Shown here one piece after another: positions 35,795-43,191 of a stretch of 64,000 nucleotides of DNA. Location of the stretch: positions 1 through 64,000 of the forward strand of contig CALXQK010000015.1 in the NCBI GenBank assembly GCA_944390745.1, read 5' to 3'. The DNA comes from an uncultured Duodenibacillus sp. Its GTDB lineage: Bacteria > Pseudomonadota > Gammaproteobacteria > Burkholderiales > Burkholderiaceae_F. The notes beneath the pieces are model-generated. The model did not search any database, was not told the DNA's origin, and saw only the letters and a list, made by a program, of their open reading frames with translations. A program made the position numbers and the translations under genes. Each line of letters starts with the position of its first letter. Position 1 is the first letter of the stretch.

Positions 35795-37357
35795 TCAGCG
35801 GCCGGACGAGTGCGTTCGGGCCAGTCTTTCGCAATGCGCGGCAATCCGGCCGACAGCCTCGTGGATCTGCTCCTCGCCTGTCGTTCCGAATCCCAGAAGA
35901 AGACCGCGCACATTCACTTCGCCCCGACAGCACATGCTGAGCGGCCGCACTCGAATGCCCTCCCCGGCAAGGGCGCCGCTGAGCGCCGCGTCGGAGATGG
36001 GACTTTTGAGAACAAACGCCGCATGACAGCCGTATTCAGCAGGCAGAAGCGCGCCGAAGGGCGCGAGCCTTTCATGCACGGCCGCGCAAAGCGCGTCATA
36101 ACGCTGCCGGTAGCGGCGGTTAAGCCGCCGCAAAAAGCTCTCATAGACGTCCGAGTCGAGAAATTCCGCCAGAAGCGCCTGCGTCGACTCGTTCGTCGTG
36201 CGGTCCGTCAGATACTTTGCGGCCGCGCACACCTCGGCAAACGCCTCGGGCAGCACGATGTAGCCCGCCCGGATCCCCGGCGCGATCAGCAAGCTGAAGC
36301 TTTCAACATACGCCACGCACTCGGCTGCGCCCGAGGCTTGAAACAGCGACCGGTACGGCCTGCCGCCCAAACTGATCGCGCCGTCGGTGCCGTCTTCGAC
36401 AATCCAGCCGCCCGTGCGCTGCGCCCAGTCAAGAAGCTCTGCGCCCCGCGCCTCGGAAAGCGCCGCGCCCAGCGGATACTGCGAGGCCGTCGAGACAAAA
36501 ACGCCGCGGGCGTTCGGCGCCTGCGCGAGAGCCTGGCGCACGTTGATTCCTTCGGCGTCAGTCGGAACGACGGCCGCGGTCAATCCCCGATACTCAAGCG
36601 TCTCCCAGACCGTTGGGTAGCCCGGATTCTCAACCCAGACGACGTCCGAGGGCGAAAAGAGGACCTCGGCCAGAAGCGAGAGGCCCTGGACAAGGCCGGT
36701 GGTGATGACGACTCTTGCCGGGTCAATCGAAATCCCCTGGGATCTTCGCAACCGCCGGCAGACGGCGTGGCGCAGCGGCAGATACCCCTGCGGATCGCTG
36801 TAGCTGCTGTGCAGCCAGGGCGAGCGGGCAAGCTGCGCGGCAAAGCGCAGGTAGTGCTTTTCCGCAATGCACTCCATGCCCGAGGCGTAGGTCTGCAGAG
36901 GCGAGCGCACGGCGCTGCGGTATTCGGCGACAACGCTGCGGCGTGCATGCTCGGTCCTTCGAAGAATCTCCTCCGAGGGTTGTCGAGCCGAATTCAAGGG
37001 CTGCGGGCCGCCGGGCTCTGAAGCCGAGTGCGGCGCGCTTCGGCGCTCGTGCCCTGGCGGGCGGATCAAGCCCTCCGCCGCACCAAGATCGCAGACGAAA
37101 AACCCGGCGCCGCGCCTGGTCGCGATGAAGCCCTCATCGGCAAGGCTGCGATAGGCTGCAAGCACCGTGTCGACCGAGACCTCAAGCGTCTGCGCAAAGC
37201 CCCGGACGCTTGCAAGCCGCTCTCCGGCAAGCAGCCGCCTTTCCATGATCGCCGCACGGACGCGCCCGCAAATCTGCTGCGCCAGCGGCTTTTTGCGGTC
37301 GAGCTTGAAAAAGAGCGCCGGGGCCTCAGGAGTCGCCCGGCCTTTGCGTTTGGGCAT
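35795..37357 (-). CDS. MocR-type GntR/aminotransferase-fold regulator lacking the PLP lysine
   Basis: 520 residues. N-terminal GntR winged helix (about 18-85: PLAQQICGRVRAAIMERRLLAGERLASVRGFAQTL..DTVLAAYRSLADEGFI). The rest is a class-I aminotransferase fold (SSYSDPQGYLPLRHAVCRRL, VITTGLVQGLSLLAEVL, ENPGYPTVWETL). In MocR proteins PLP is bound by Lys in the F-S-K-(x4)-P..R..Y motif; here it reads FSLLIAPGIRAGYIVLP, so Lys is replaced by Leu-356 (codon 36290-36292), and the usual EDDYDSE is EDGTDGA. Covalent PLP binding is therefore not possible by the known mechanism. It is divergent from a PNPOx-fold protein, a common MocR pairing. Confidence 0.88.
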   Translation of the reverse strand: MPKRKGRATPEAPALFFKLDRKKPLAQQICGRVRAAIMERRLLAGERLASVRGFAQTLEVSVDTVLAAYRSLADEGFIATRRGAGFFVCDLGAAEGLIRPPGHERRSAPHSASEPGGPQPLNSARQPSEEILRRTEHARRSVVAEYRSAVRSPLQTYASGMECIAEKHYLRFAAQLARSPWLHSSYSDPQGYLPLRHAVCRRLRRSQGISIDPARVVITTGLVQGLSLLAEVLFSPSDVVWVENPGYPTVWETLEYRGLTAAVVPTDAEGINVRQALAQAPNARGVFVSTASQYPLGAALSEARGAELLDWAQRTGGWIVEDGTDGAISLGGRPYRSLFQASGAAECVAYVESFSLLIAPGIRAGYIVLPEAFAEVCAAAKYLTDRTTNESTQALLAEFLDSDVYESFLRRLNRRYRQRYDALCAAVHERLAPFGALLPAEYGCHAAFVLKSPISDAALSGALAGEGIRVRPLSMCCRGEVNVRGLLLGFGTTGEEQIHEAVGRIAAHCERLARTHSSGR

Positions 37358-37367
37358 GGGAAAACTG

Positions 37368-37396
37368 TTGGGGTCAAATAAAACAAAATTGTATGG
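37368..37396 (+). promoter_or_regulatory. Possible promoter for the PNPOx-fold gene
   Basis: TTGGGG, a 17-base AT-rich spacer and GTATGG lie in the 99-base divergent gap. Both hexamers are imperfect; the MocR protein probably acts here. Confidence 0.3.
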
Positions 37397-37456
37397 GCAC
37401 CGGGCCCGGAGGCGTCACTACCATGAGCTCATCCCAACCAAAAAAGGAGAACATCC

Positions 37457-38059
37457 ATGATGAAGCTCAACCGCCGCGCCCTCATTGCCGGCATTGCCGC
37501 CACCGCCGCCAGCCCGTCGATTCTCGCGGCCTCCGAGGGCATGCGCCCGCACGCCCTTCGCTTCAAGGATCGCGCGATGACCGATCCAAAAGAGATTGAC
37601 TACACGCTGCGCAAGGCCCGCGTCGGGTCCTTTGCCTTCGTCGACGGAGATGAACCCTATGTGATCCCCTGGACCTACGGCTATGAGTTCAAGGACGGCA
37701 AGCTGCGGCTCTACATGCACTGCGCGCGCAAGGAAGGCCGCAAACGCGAGATTCTCAAGAAGAACAACAAGGTCGCCTTCGACATCCACTGCGACCTTGC
37801 CTCGAGCATCAACGAAAAGGATCCCGGCTCAAGCGGCTGGTCCTACCGCAGCCTCACGGGCGTCGGCCGCATGCGCGAGCTTGAGGGCAAGGAAAAGCTG
37901 CACGGCCTGCAGCTCGTGTTCTTCAACCAGGCCGGACGCGTTCCCGAAACCGTCAACGAAAAGGCCGCCGCCATGGTCGACGTGCTCTGCCTTGATGTTG
38001 AGGTCTACTGCGGCAAGAGGGCCGATAAAAAAGAGTGCCCGCTGCCTGCAATCTCGTAG
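37457..38059 (+). CDS. Tat-exported pyridoxamine 5'-phosphate oxidase-fold (FMN split barrel, NimA-like) protein
   Basis: 200 residues. Tat signal with twin arginine (MKLNRRALIAGIAATAASPS), then a split-barrel flavin-binding domain: TLRKARVGSFAFVDGDEPYVIPWTYGYEF, LYMHCARKEGRKREILKKNNKVAFDIHCD, and SYRSLTGVGRMRELEG, the pattern of the NimA/PPOX family that binds FMN or F420/haem. Good AGGAGA ribosome binding site. Export of this fold is unusual, as most relatives are cytoplasmic. Divergent from the MocR gene, which probably controls it. Substrate unknown. Confidence 0.82.
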   Translation: MMKLNRRALIAGIAATAASPSILAASEGMRPHALRFKDRAMTDPKEIDYTLRKARVGSFAFVDGDEPYVIPWTYGYEFKDGKLRLYMHCARKEGRKREILKKNNKVAFDIHCDLASSINEKDPGSSGWSYRSLTGVGRMRELEGKEKLHGLQLVFFNQAGRVPETVNEKAAAMVDVLCLDVEVYCGKRADKKECPLPAIS

Positions 38060-38091
38060 CTCAAAACCTTGACGGCATTCGCCGTCCCATT

Positions 38092-38193
38092 CGTCATCCC
38101 CGCAGAGCGCCGCGCCCTGCGGAGATCTTTTCGTTTCTGCAGGGCGCAAAAAAAAAGCGCACCCATGCGTGCCGGCTTGAGTCGGAAATGACG
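38092..38193. repeat. Short element with inverted ends and internal hairpin
   Basis: The ends are CGTCATCCCC and GGAAATGACG, an imperfect inverted pair. Inside, GCGCCCTGC (38112-38120) pairs with GCAGGGCGC (38139-38147). A related CCGTCCCCGCA..TGCGGAGACGG hairpin follows at 38211-38247. It resembles the CGTCATTCCCGC-type intergenic palindromic repeats of Betaproteobacteria. No T-run suitable for termination on the plus strand. Confidence 0.45.
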
Positions 38194-38290
38194 GCGCCCC
38201 TGAAAACGCGCCGTCCCCGCAAGGGCGCAATGCCCCTGCGGAGACGGCTTCAACCGGCGCAGAGAGACAAGGGCCGCGCCTTCAATTCGC

Positions 38291-39793
38291 CTATGCAGCG
38301 CGCCTGGCGGCATTGCGGCCCGCCACGCGCCCGAACACCAGGCAGTCGGCAATCGACACCGTGCCGAGGCGCACCATGCCGTGCACGCCGCCCGTGGCCT
38401 CGCCCGCGGCATAAAGTCCCGGGATCACCGCAAGATCGGTGGAGATCACCTCGGCCTTCGTATTGATCGCAAGCCCGCCCATGCAGTAGTGCACGCGCGG
38501 CCACAGACGGCACGCATAGAACGTCCCCTCATTGGGAACCGTGTCGTCGAAGATCTTCGCCGCGTAGTCCGGATCCTTCCTTGCGGCAATGGCCTCGTTC
38601 CAGCGCGCCACGGACTTGCCGAGCGCCCCGGCGTCGATGCCATAGGCTGCAGCAAGGCTTCCCAGGTCGGCAAACTTCCTGATGGCGCCGTTCTTGAGGC
38701 CGGCCTCGATGGTCGAGGGCGGCACGTGCTTGATGTTGGCCTCAGAAACCAGAAGCACGGCCGGGTGCCCGGTCAGCAGAATCGCGTCGGAGCGAACCTT
38801 GCGGTTTCCGGTTTCGTTGACGAAGCGCCTGCCGGTCTTCGGGTCGACCATCAGGCCATAGCCCACGGAGGACTCGACGAACTTCGGGCAGACCCCGAAG
38901 CCCTTTTCATCGGGCGAGGTCCAGGGGCCGAGCTGAATCCAGTCCATCTGCACGTCCGCCGCGCCGATGCGCTGCGCAGCCTGCATGGCGTCGCCCGTGG
39001 CGCCCGGCTGGTTCGTCGAGTCAAGCTGCGGCCCGAGGCGCGGATCGTGCAGCATGCGCAGCTTCACGTTCTGTGAGAAGCCTCCGCTGCAGATGATCAC
39101 AGCCTTTCTGGCGCGAATCATCACCTTTTTGCCCGAGTTCTCCTTCGGGAATGCATAGCCCTTCTGAACCTCGGCGCCGATGACCGCCCCCTTGTCGTCG
39201 ACAACGAGATTGGCCAGACGCGTGCGCGTCTCAATGGGCACGCCGATCTCCCGGCACTTCTTCGTCATCGGGCCGATCATGTTGGCGCCGTTGCCGTTCA
39301 TGTAGCAGGCCGAGCGCGCCACGGAATGCCCGCCCTGGTAGCCCAGGCGGTCAAACTTCACTCCGAGGAAGTCCTTGGCCCAGCGGTAAGCGTCGAGCGC
39401 GCCGTAGGCCACGACCTTCGCGCACTCAACATTGTTGAGATGTCCGCCCGACTTGAGCATGTCGGCAAGCAGCAGCTCGGGACTGTCCTTGATGCCCGCG
39501 GCGACCTGCAGGTCGTTTCCCGGAGAGGCAAGGCCGCCCGCCGACAAAACCGAGTTGCCGCCGATCACGGCCATCTTCTCAATGCAGAGCACCTCGGCGC
39601 CGTTGGTGCGCGCCTCAATGGCCGCAGACAGGCCGGAGAAGCCTGATCCTACAACGAGCACGTCGACCGTGCGATCCCATTTCGCCGGCACGGGCGTCGA
39701 CCTTGCGCAGGCCTCGCCGGCAATGAGCCCGGAGGCGCCGAGCGCGCCGCCGATCGACGCACCGAGAAATGAACGACGATTGAGCTTGGTCAT
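38291..39793 (-). CDS. Tat-exported FAD-dependent fumarate-reductase-like flavoprotein
   Basis: 500 residues. Tat signal MTKLNRRSFLGASIGG; start supported by GGAGAGG. FAD_binding_2 domain: VVGSGFSGLSAAIEARTNGA, CIEKMAVIGGNSVLSAGGLA, substrate-side GGHSVARSACYMNGNGANM, and C-terminal GLYAAGEATGGVHGMVRLG..SIADCLVFGRVAG, which keeps the Arg expected to donate a proton in fumarate reductases. It has no haem domain, so it needs a partner electron carrier; none is nearby. Members of this family reduce fumarate, urocanate, methacrylate and similar periplasmic acceptors; the substrate cannot be read. The divergent LysR gene is the likely regulator. Confidence 0.9.
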   Translation of the reverse strand: MTKLNRRSFLGASIGGALGASGLIAGEACARSTPVPAKWDRTVDVLVVGSGFSGLSAAIEARTNGAEVLCIEKMAVIGGNSVLSAGGLASPGNDLQVAAGIKDSPELLLADMLKSGGHLNNVECAKVVAYGALDAYRWAKDFLGVKFDRLGYQGGHSVARSACYMNGNGANMIGPMTKKCREIGVPIETRTRLANLVVDDKGAVIGAEVQKGYAFPKENSGKKVMIRARKAVIICSGGFSQNVKLRMLHDPRLGPQLDSTNQPGATGDAMQAAQRIGAADVQMDWIQLGPWTSPDEKGFGVCPKFVESSVGYGLMVDPKTGRRFVNETGNRKVRSDAILLTGHPAVLLVSEANIKHVPPSTIEAGLKNGAIRKFADLGSLAAAYGIDAGALGKSVARWNEAIAARKDPDYAAKIFDDTVPNEGTFYACRLWPRVHYCMGGLAINTKAEVISTDLAVIPGLYAAGEATGGVHGMVRLGTVSIADCLVFGRVAGRNAARRAA

Positions 39794-39896
39794 AATCCTC
39801 TCCTTCGTTTGCGGCCTGCGTCGCGGACAGCGCTTCGCTTCGGTCCGCCCGGCCAGAACATGAGGAAAAGTTTATGGTTGCCGATGCCGCAAGAAA

Positions 39897-39925
39897 ATGA
39901 CAAGATAGCAATCATTGCTTGTCAA
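39897..39925 (-). promoter_or_regulatory. Promoter of the flavoprotein gene overlapping a palindromic operator
   Basis: On the minus strand TTGACA (39925-39920, perfect -35), 17-base spacer, TGTCAT (39902-39897). The palindrome GACAAG-N13-CTTGTC (39899-39923) with an inner GCAATCATTGC covers the same bases, as expected of a LysR-type site controlling the divergent pair. Confidence 0.55.
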
Positions 39926-39948
39926 ATCCGCAACCTGGGGCAGCGTCC

Positions 39949-41049
39949 ATGAAATCCCCTGATTCCTTTCCGGACATGCGCTGCTGGCGCCTTCTGGAGG
40001 CCGTGTTCACGCAGGGAAGCCTTGCGGCGGCAGCCGAGCGGCTCAACGTCGATCTTTCTGCAGCCTCAAGGCTCATGCAGCGGCTTGAACAGTACGCAGG
40101 CGAACCGCTTCTGAACCGGCGCAGGCGTCCGGCCTCTCCGACGCCTGCGGCCGGGCGGCTGCGCGCGTCGGTTCAGGCGCTTCTTCAGGCGGCAGAGCGC
40201 ATCGACGGCGACATTTCCGCCTTGCGCGGACCGAAGCCTGCAAGGCTTGTCCGCCTCAGCATTCCTTCGAACTTTTCCGACGGCGCAAAGCTCTGCGCCA
40301 TCCATGCCTATGCAGAGGCTCATCCGGAAATCGCCTTCGAGCTTTTTTCCTATCGCGACGAATTCGACGTCGCCGAGGGGCTCCTTGACGCCGCCTATGT
40401 GCCCTACTGGCCGCAGCTGCTGCCGGGCATTGAAACCATTCCGGTGTTTCGATCCGGCACCTTTCTTCTGGCCGCCCCGTCGTACCTAGAGCGCTGCGGA
40501 GCGCCGCAGCGCATTGAGGAGCTCTGCGGACACCGTCTGCTGCGGCGCACGGGCCGCGGCTATCCCGCCGCGAGATTTCTGTTCAAGGATGACCTCGCCT
40601 TCGACATTGAGACCGGAAGGCTCACGCGCCTTGGAAGGACCGACTGCCGCACGCCCGCATCTCTGCCGCGCGCGAGGTTCGGTCCGTTTGAATCGGGCGT
40701 GCGCATTCTCTCGGGCGACGCCGTCTCCTGCTACCAGAGCGCGCTTGCCGCAGAAGGCATTGCCGTTGATCTCTCGCTTCGGCTCGTCAACGCGGATCTC
40801 GAGGCCGGACGCCTCGTCGCGGTGCTGCCGCCCTGGCGGCCTGCGCTCTGGACCAACACGCTTGCCGTTCGATCGGAGACGGCCGGCGTCCCTGAGTTCA
40901 AGGCCTTCGCGCAGTGGTTCGTGCGCAAGGAGTCTCTGGCCGGACGCGCCCGCTGGAAGCGCTGGCTTTCCGTGTTCGATGAAGGTGCGGCGGCTGCCTC
41001 GCGCAGCGGCTGCACAAACCCCCGGCCCGGGGATCCGGATATTTTGTGA
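39949..41049 (+). CDS. LysR-family transcriptional regulator
   Basis: 366 residues from ATG 39949, with GGGG nearby; an earlier TTG lies inside the operator and is unlikely. N-terminal winged helix (about 10-68: RLLEAVFTQGSLAAAAERLNVDLSAASRLMQRLEQYAGEPLL). The linker helix and a substrate-binding domain of periplasmic-binding type follow (VRLSIPSNFSDGAKLCAIHAYAEAHPEIAFEL). It is longer than most LysR proteins (about 300) because of a C-terminal extension of about 50 residues. Divergent from the flavoprotein, sharing a palindromic operator; the inducer is probably that enzyme's substrate (inference). Confidence 0.88.
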   Translation: MKSPDSFPDMRCWRLLEAVFTQGSLAAAAERLNVDLSAASRLMQRLEQYAGEPLLNRRRRPASPTPAAGRLRASVQALLQAAERIDGDISALRGPKPARLVRLSIPSNFSDGAKLCAIHAYAEAHPEIAFELFSYRDEFDVAEGLLDAAYVPYWPQLLPGIETIPVFRSGTFLLAAPSYLERCGAPQRIEELCGHRLLRRTGRGYPAARFLFKDDLAFDIETGRLTRLGRTDCRTPASLPRARFGPFESGVRILSGDAVSCYQSALAAEGIAVDLSLRLVNADLEAGRLVAVLPPWRPALWTNTLAVRSETAGVPEFKAFAQWFVRKESLAGRARWKRWLSVFDEGAAAASRSGCTNPRPGDPDIL

Positions 41050-41349
41050 AATAAAAAAATCGCCCCGCCCTTTCGTGACGAACGGCGCCGTCATGAAAGG
41101 GACGAGGCTTGAAAGTTCAGGAGAGCCTGGAGACGGCCCGCAAAGCCGCCCTTGAGCCCGTGCACCCGGCCAGACGCCCCGAAGGCGGGTGAGTCAAGAA
41201 CCGCCCGCTGCGAACGCCCAAGCAGAAGATGCCGCAATGAATCTTCAAACCGCAACCCCTGGCGCCAGGAAGATGCGCCCGCGGACAGAAAGAATCGATT
41301 GCACTGTCGTTATACCTTAAATGAATAACGAAAGCAAATCCCTGGACGA
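41050..41349. other. 300-base gap between lysR and ygjP-like genes
   Basis: Contains the terminator described separately; otherwise no gene or repeat was seen. Confidence 0.6.
41053..41101 (-). terminator. Terminator for the leftward ygjP-like/plsC transcripts
   Basis: CCCTTTCATGAC pairs with GTCACGAAAGGG (twelve pairs, one wobble), then GCGGGGCGATTTTTTT on the minus strand. It is about 250 bases past the ygjP-like stop and also abuts the lysR stop from the other side. Confidence 0.75.
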
Positions 41350-42210
41350 TCAGGTGCGCACGATGTCGGTTTTGAGCGAAAAAAGACCGCTTCCGAGCCC
41401 AGCGCGGCGCAAGAGCGCCCGGGCGGGCTTGTCGGCATGGATGCGCCCGGGCGACTCCCGGGCAAGGATTTCCCTTGCCTTGTCCACGTCCGGGCAGTAG
41501 CGGCGCACGAGCGCCCAGAACGCCGCCGAGTGGTCAAAGTGGGTGAGGTGCGCAAGCTCATGGGCATAGACGTACCGCCAGCAGATGTCGGGCAGAAACG
41601 CCAGACGCCAGTTGATGCGCACCACGCCCCTTGACGAGCACGAGCCCCAGCGCGACAGGGCGTCTGCAACCTCGATTTTTGCGGGCTGCACGCCCCAGTG
41701 CGGCGTCATGACCGCGCATTCGCTTCGAAGCATCGCATCAAAAAACTCCTCGATCCAGGCGATGAGCTGCAGTTCAAGGACCTTTTGCTGCGTGAGCCCC
41801 TCGATGGGCGCAGTGTGCGGAACTGTCAGGCGCCCTGCGGACAGATCAAGGACAAAGCGCTCCGAGCGCTCGTCAAGCGCCAGGGCATAGCGCCGCCCCA
41901 GCAGGCTGATCGCGCCGCCCGCGCGCAGATCGGGGGCATAGGTCGAGACAGCCGGGCGCGCCGCGCGCTCAAGACGCTGCCGCTCAGCCGTCTTGCGAAG
42001 CCACGCCAGGTTCGCGGCGACAAAGCGCGCAAGCTCCGCGTTTGACACCCGCGGCGTGGTCGAGACCCGCGCGCAGGCGTCGCGCACCACGAGGCGGCTC
42101 GTGCGCCTGCCGCGGTTGCTGCGATTCGCGACAAGCCGCGCCGTAAGCTCGGCGTCGCCCACGGCCGCATCGATCTCGACCCAGCCTCCGGAGCGGACGC
42201 GCTGCGCCAT
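41350..42210 (-). CDS. YgjP-like zinc metallopeptidase (DUF45/M48 family)
   Basis: 286 residues. The zinc motif HELAH occurs in YVYAHELAHLTHFDHSAAFW, and WGSCSSRGVVRINWRL is the DUF45 signature preceding it. N-terminal half has the family's beta-rich RLVVRDACARVS region. Predicted cytoplasmic; the bacterial function is unproven. The start overlaps the stop of plsC (TGATG), so the two are translationally coupled. This plsC-ygjP pair is common in Betaproteobacteria. Confidence 0.88.
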   Translation of the reverse strand: MAQRVRSGGWVEIDAAVGDAELTARLVANRSNRGRRTSRLVVRDACARVSTTPRVSNAELARFVAANLAWLRKTAERQRLERAARPAVSTYAPDLRAGGAISLLGRRYALALDERSERFVLDLSAGRLTVPHTAPIEGLTQQKVLELQLIAWIEEFFDAMLRSECAVMTPHWGVQPAKIEVADALSRWGSCSSRGVVRINWRLAFLPDICWRYVYAHELAHLTHFDHSAAFWALVRRYCPDVDKAREILARESPGRIHADKPARALLRRAGLGSGLFSLKTDIVRT

Positions 42211-43022
42211 CAGGCCTCCTGCTTTCCAGACGAGGGAGACGATGAAGAAGCGGAAGCTGTGGGAGAAGAGGAGGACGCCGGATCCCTCGGGGTTTCTTCA
42301 GGGACATCCCAGCGGCGGATCTCATTTTCAATCCACTGCGCGACCTCGGCGTTGACCTCGTGGGGCTCGCGCCCCCTGGTCGAGATGACCGGCCCGAAGC
42401 TCACGGTGATGGTGCCGGGCTTCTTGGCGATGCTGTTGCGCGGCCAGAGCCTGCCCGAGTTGAGCGCCACGGGCAGCACGTCGACGCCCAGGGAACAGGC
42501 AAAGCGCGTGCCGCCCGTCTTGTAGGTCGTCGCAGCCCCCGGCCGGGTTCGCGTGCCCTCGGGAAAGAGAATCACCCACCAGCCGCGCTTGAGAAACAGC
42601 TCTCCGCGCTCGCGAAAGATCTGGTAGGCGCTGCGGCCCTCGCTGCGGTCGATGGCGATCATGCGCATCGACTTCAGCGCCCAGCCGAAGAACGGAATCC
42701 AGTGCAGGCTCTTCTTGTACACGAACCCCATGCGGTTGGGCAGACAGACCGGCAGAAAGAGCGTCTCCCAGGCCGACTGGTGCTTGCTCAGAACCACGAG
42801 CGGGCGCCCGTCGCCGGGAATGTTCTCCACCCCGAGCAGCCGGTGCCGCACGCCGCAGATGCATTCAAGCGCCCGGATCATGAACCGCGCCCAGACGATG
42901 CCCACGTGGTCGTAGCGCCACTCCGAGCTCGTGAAGGGCCAGGTGATGAGAATCGTCAGTGCGGCCGGAATCACCGTCACGGCAAAGACGAGATAAAAAA
43001 GAAAGCCTCGAACGGCAGCCAT
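42210..43022 (-). CDS. plsC: 1-acyl-sn-glycerol-3-phosphate acyltransferase
   Basis: 270 residues. N-terminal membrane anchor (GFLFYLVFAVTVIPAALTIL). Acyltransferase blocks: LSKHQSAWETLFLP (HxxxxE in place of the commoner HxxxxD), FGWALKSMRMIAIDRSEG, and VILFPEGTRTRPGA. It makes phosphatidic acid from lysophosphatidic acid at the inner membrane. The last 30 residues are almost only Ser/Pro/Ala. It follows glyS after about 170 bases; in many relatives gmhB lies between them, and is absent here. Confidence 0.93.
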   Translation of the reverse strand: MAAVRGFLFYLVFAVTVIPAALTILITWPFTSSEWRYDHVGIVWARFMIRALECICGVRHRLLGVENIPGDGRPLVVLSKHQSAWETLFLPVCLPNRMGFVYKKSLHWIPFFGWALKSMRMIAIDRSEGRSAYQIFRERGELFLKRGWWVILFPEGTRTRPGAATTYKTGGTRFACSLGVDVLPVALNSGRLWPRNSIAKKPGTITVSFGPVISTRGREPHEVNAEVAQWIENEIRRWDVPEETPRDPASSSSPTASASSSSPSSGKQEA

Positions 43023-43053
43023 TCAGAGCTCCTTTTGGGAAGGCTGGACCAAT

Positions 43054-43117
43054 GGAAAAGGAAAAGTCCCGGAAACGCGCGCGCCGTCAGAAACAAGGGC
43101 GCTCGTCATCCGGGACT
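43054..43117 (-). terminator. Probable terminator after glyS
   Basis: AGTCCCGG pairs with CCGGGACT across a 37-base loop that can itself pair, followed on the minus strand by TTTTCCTTTTCC. Between glyS and plsC. Confidence 0.55.
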
Positions 43118-43191
43118 CGTCAAAAAAAACAGATCGCCGCACGCGCCCGGCGCTGCGCCGCGCAGGCCGGGGGGCGTCGTGCGCCGCGCTG

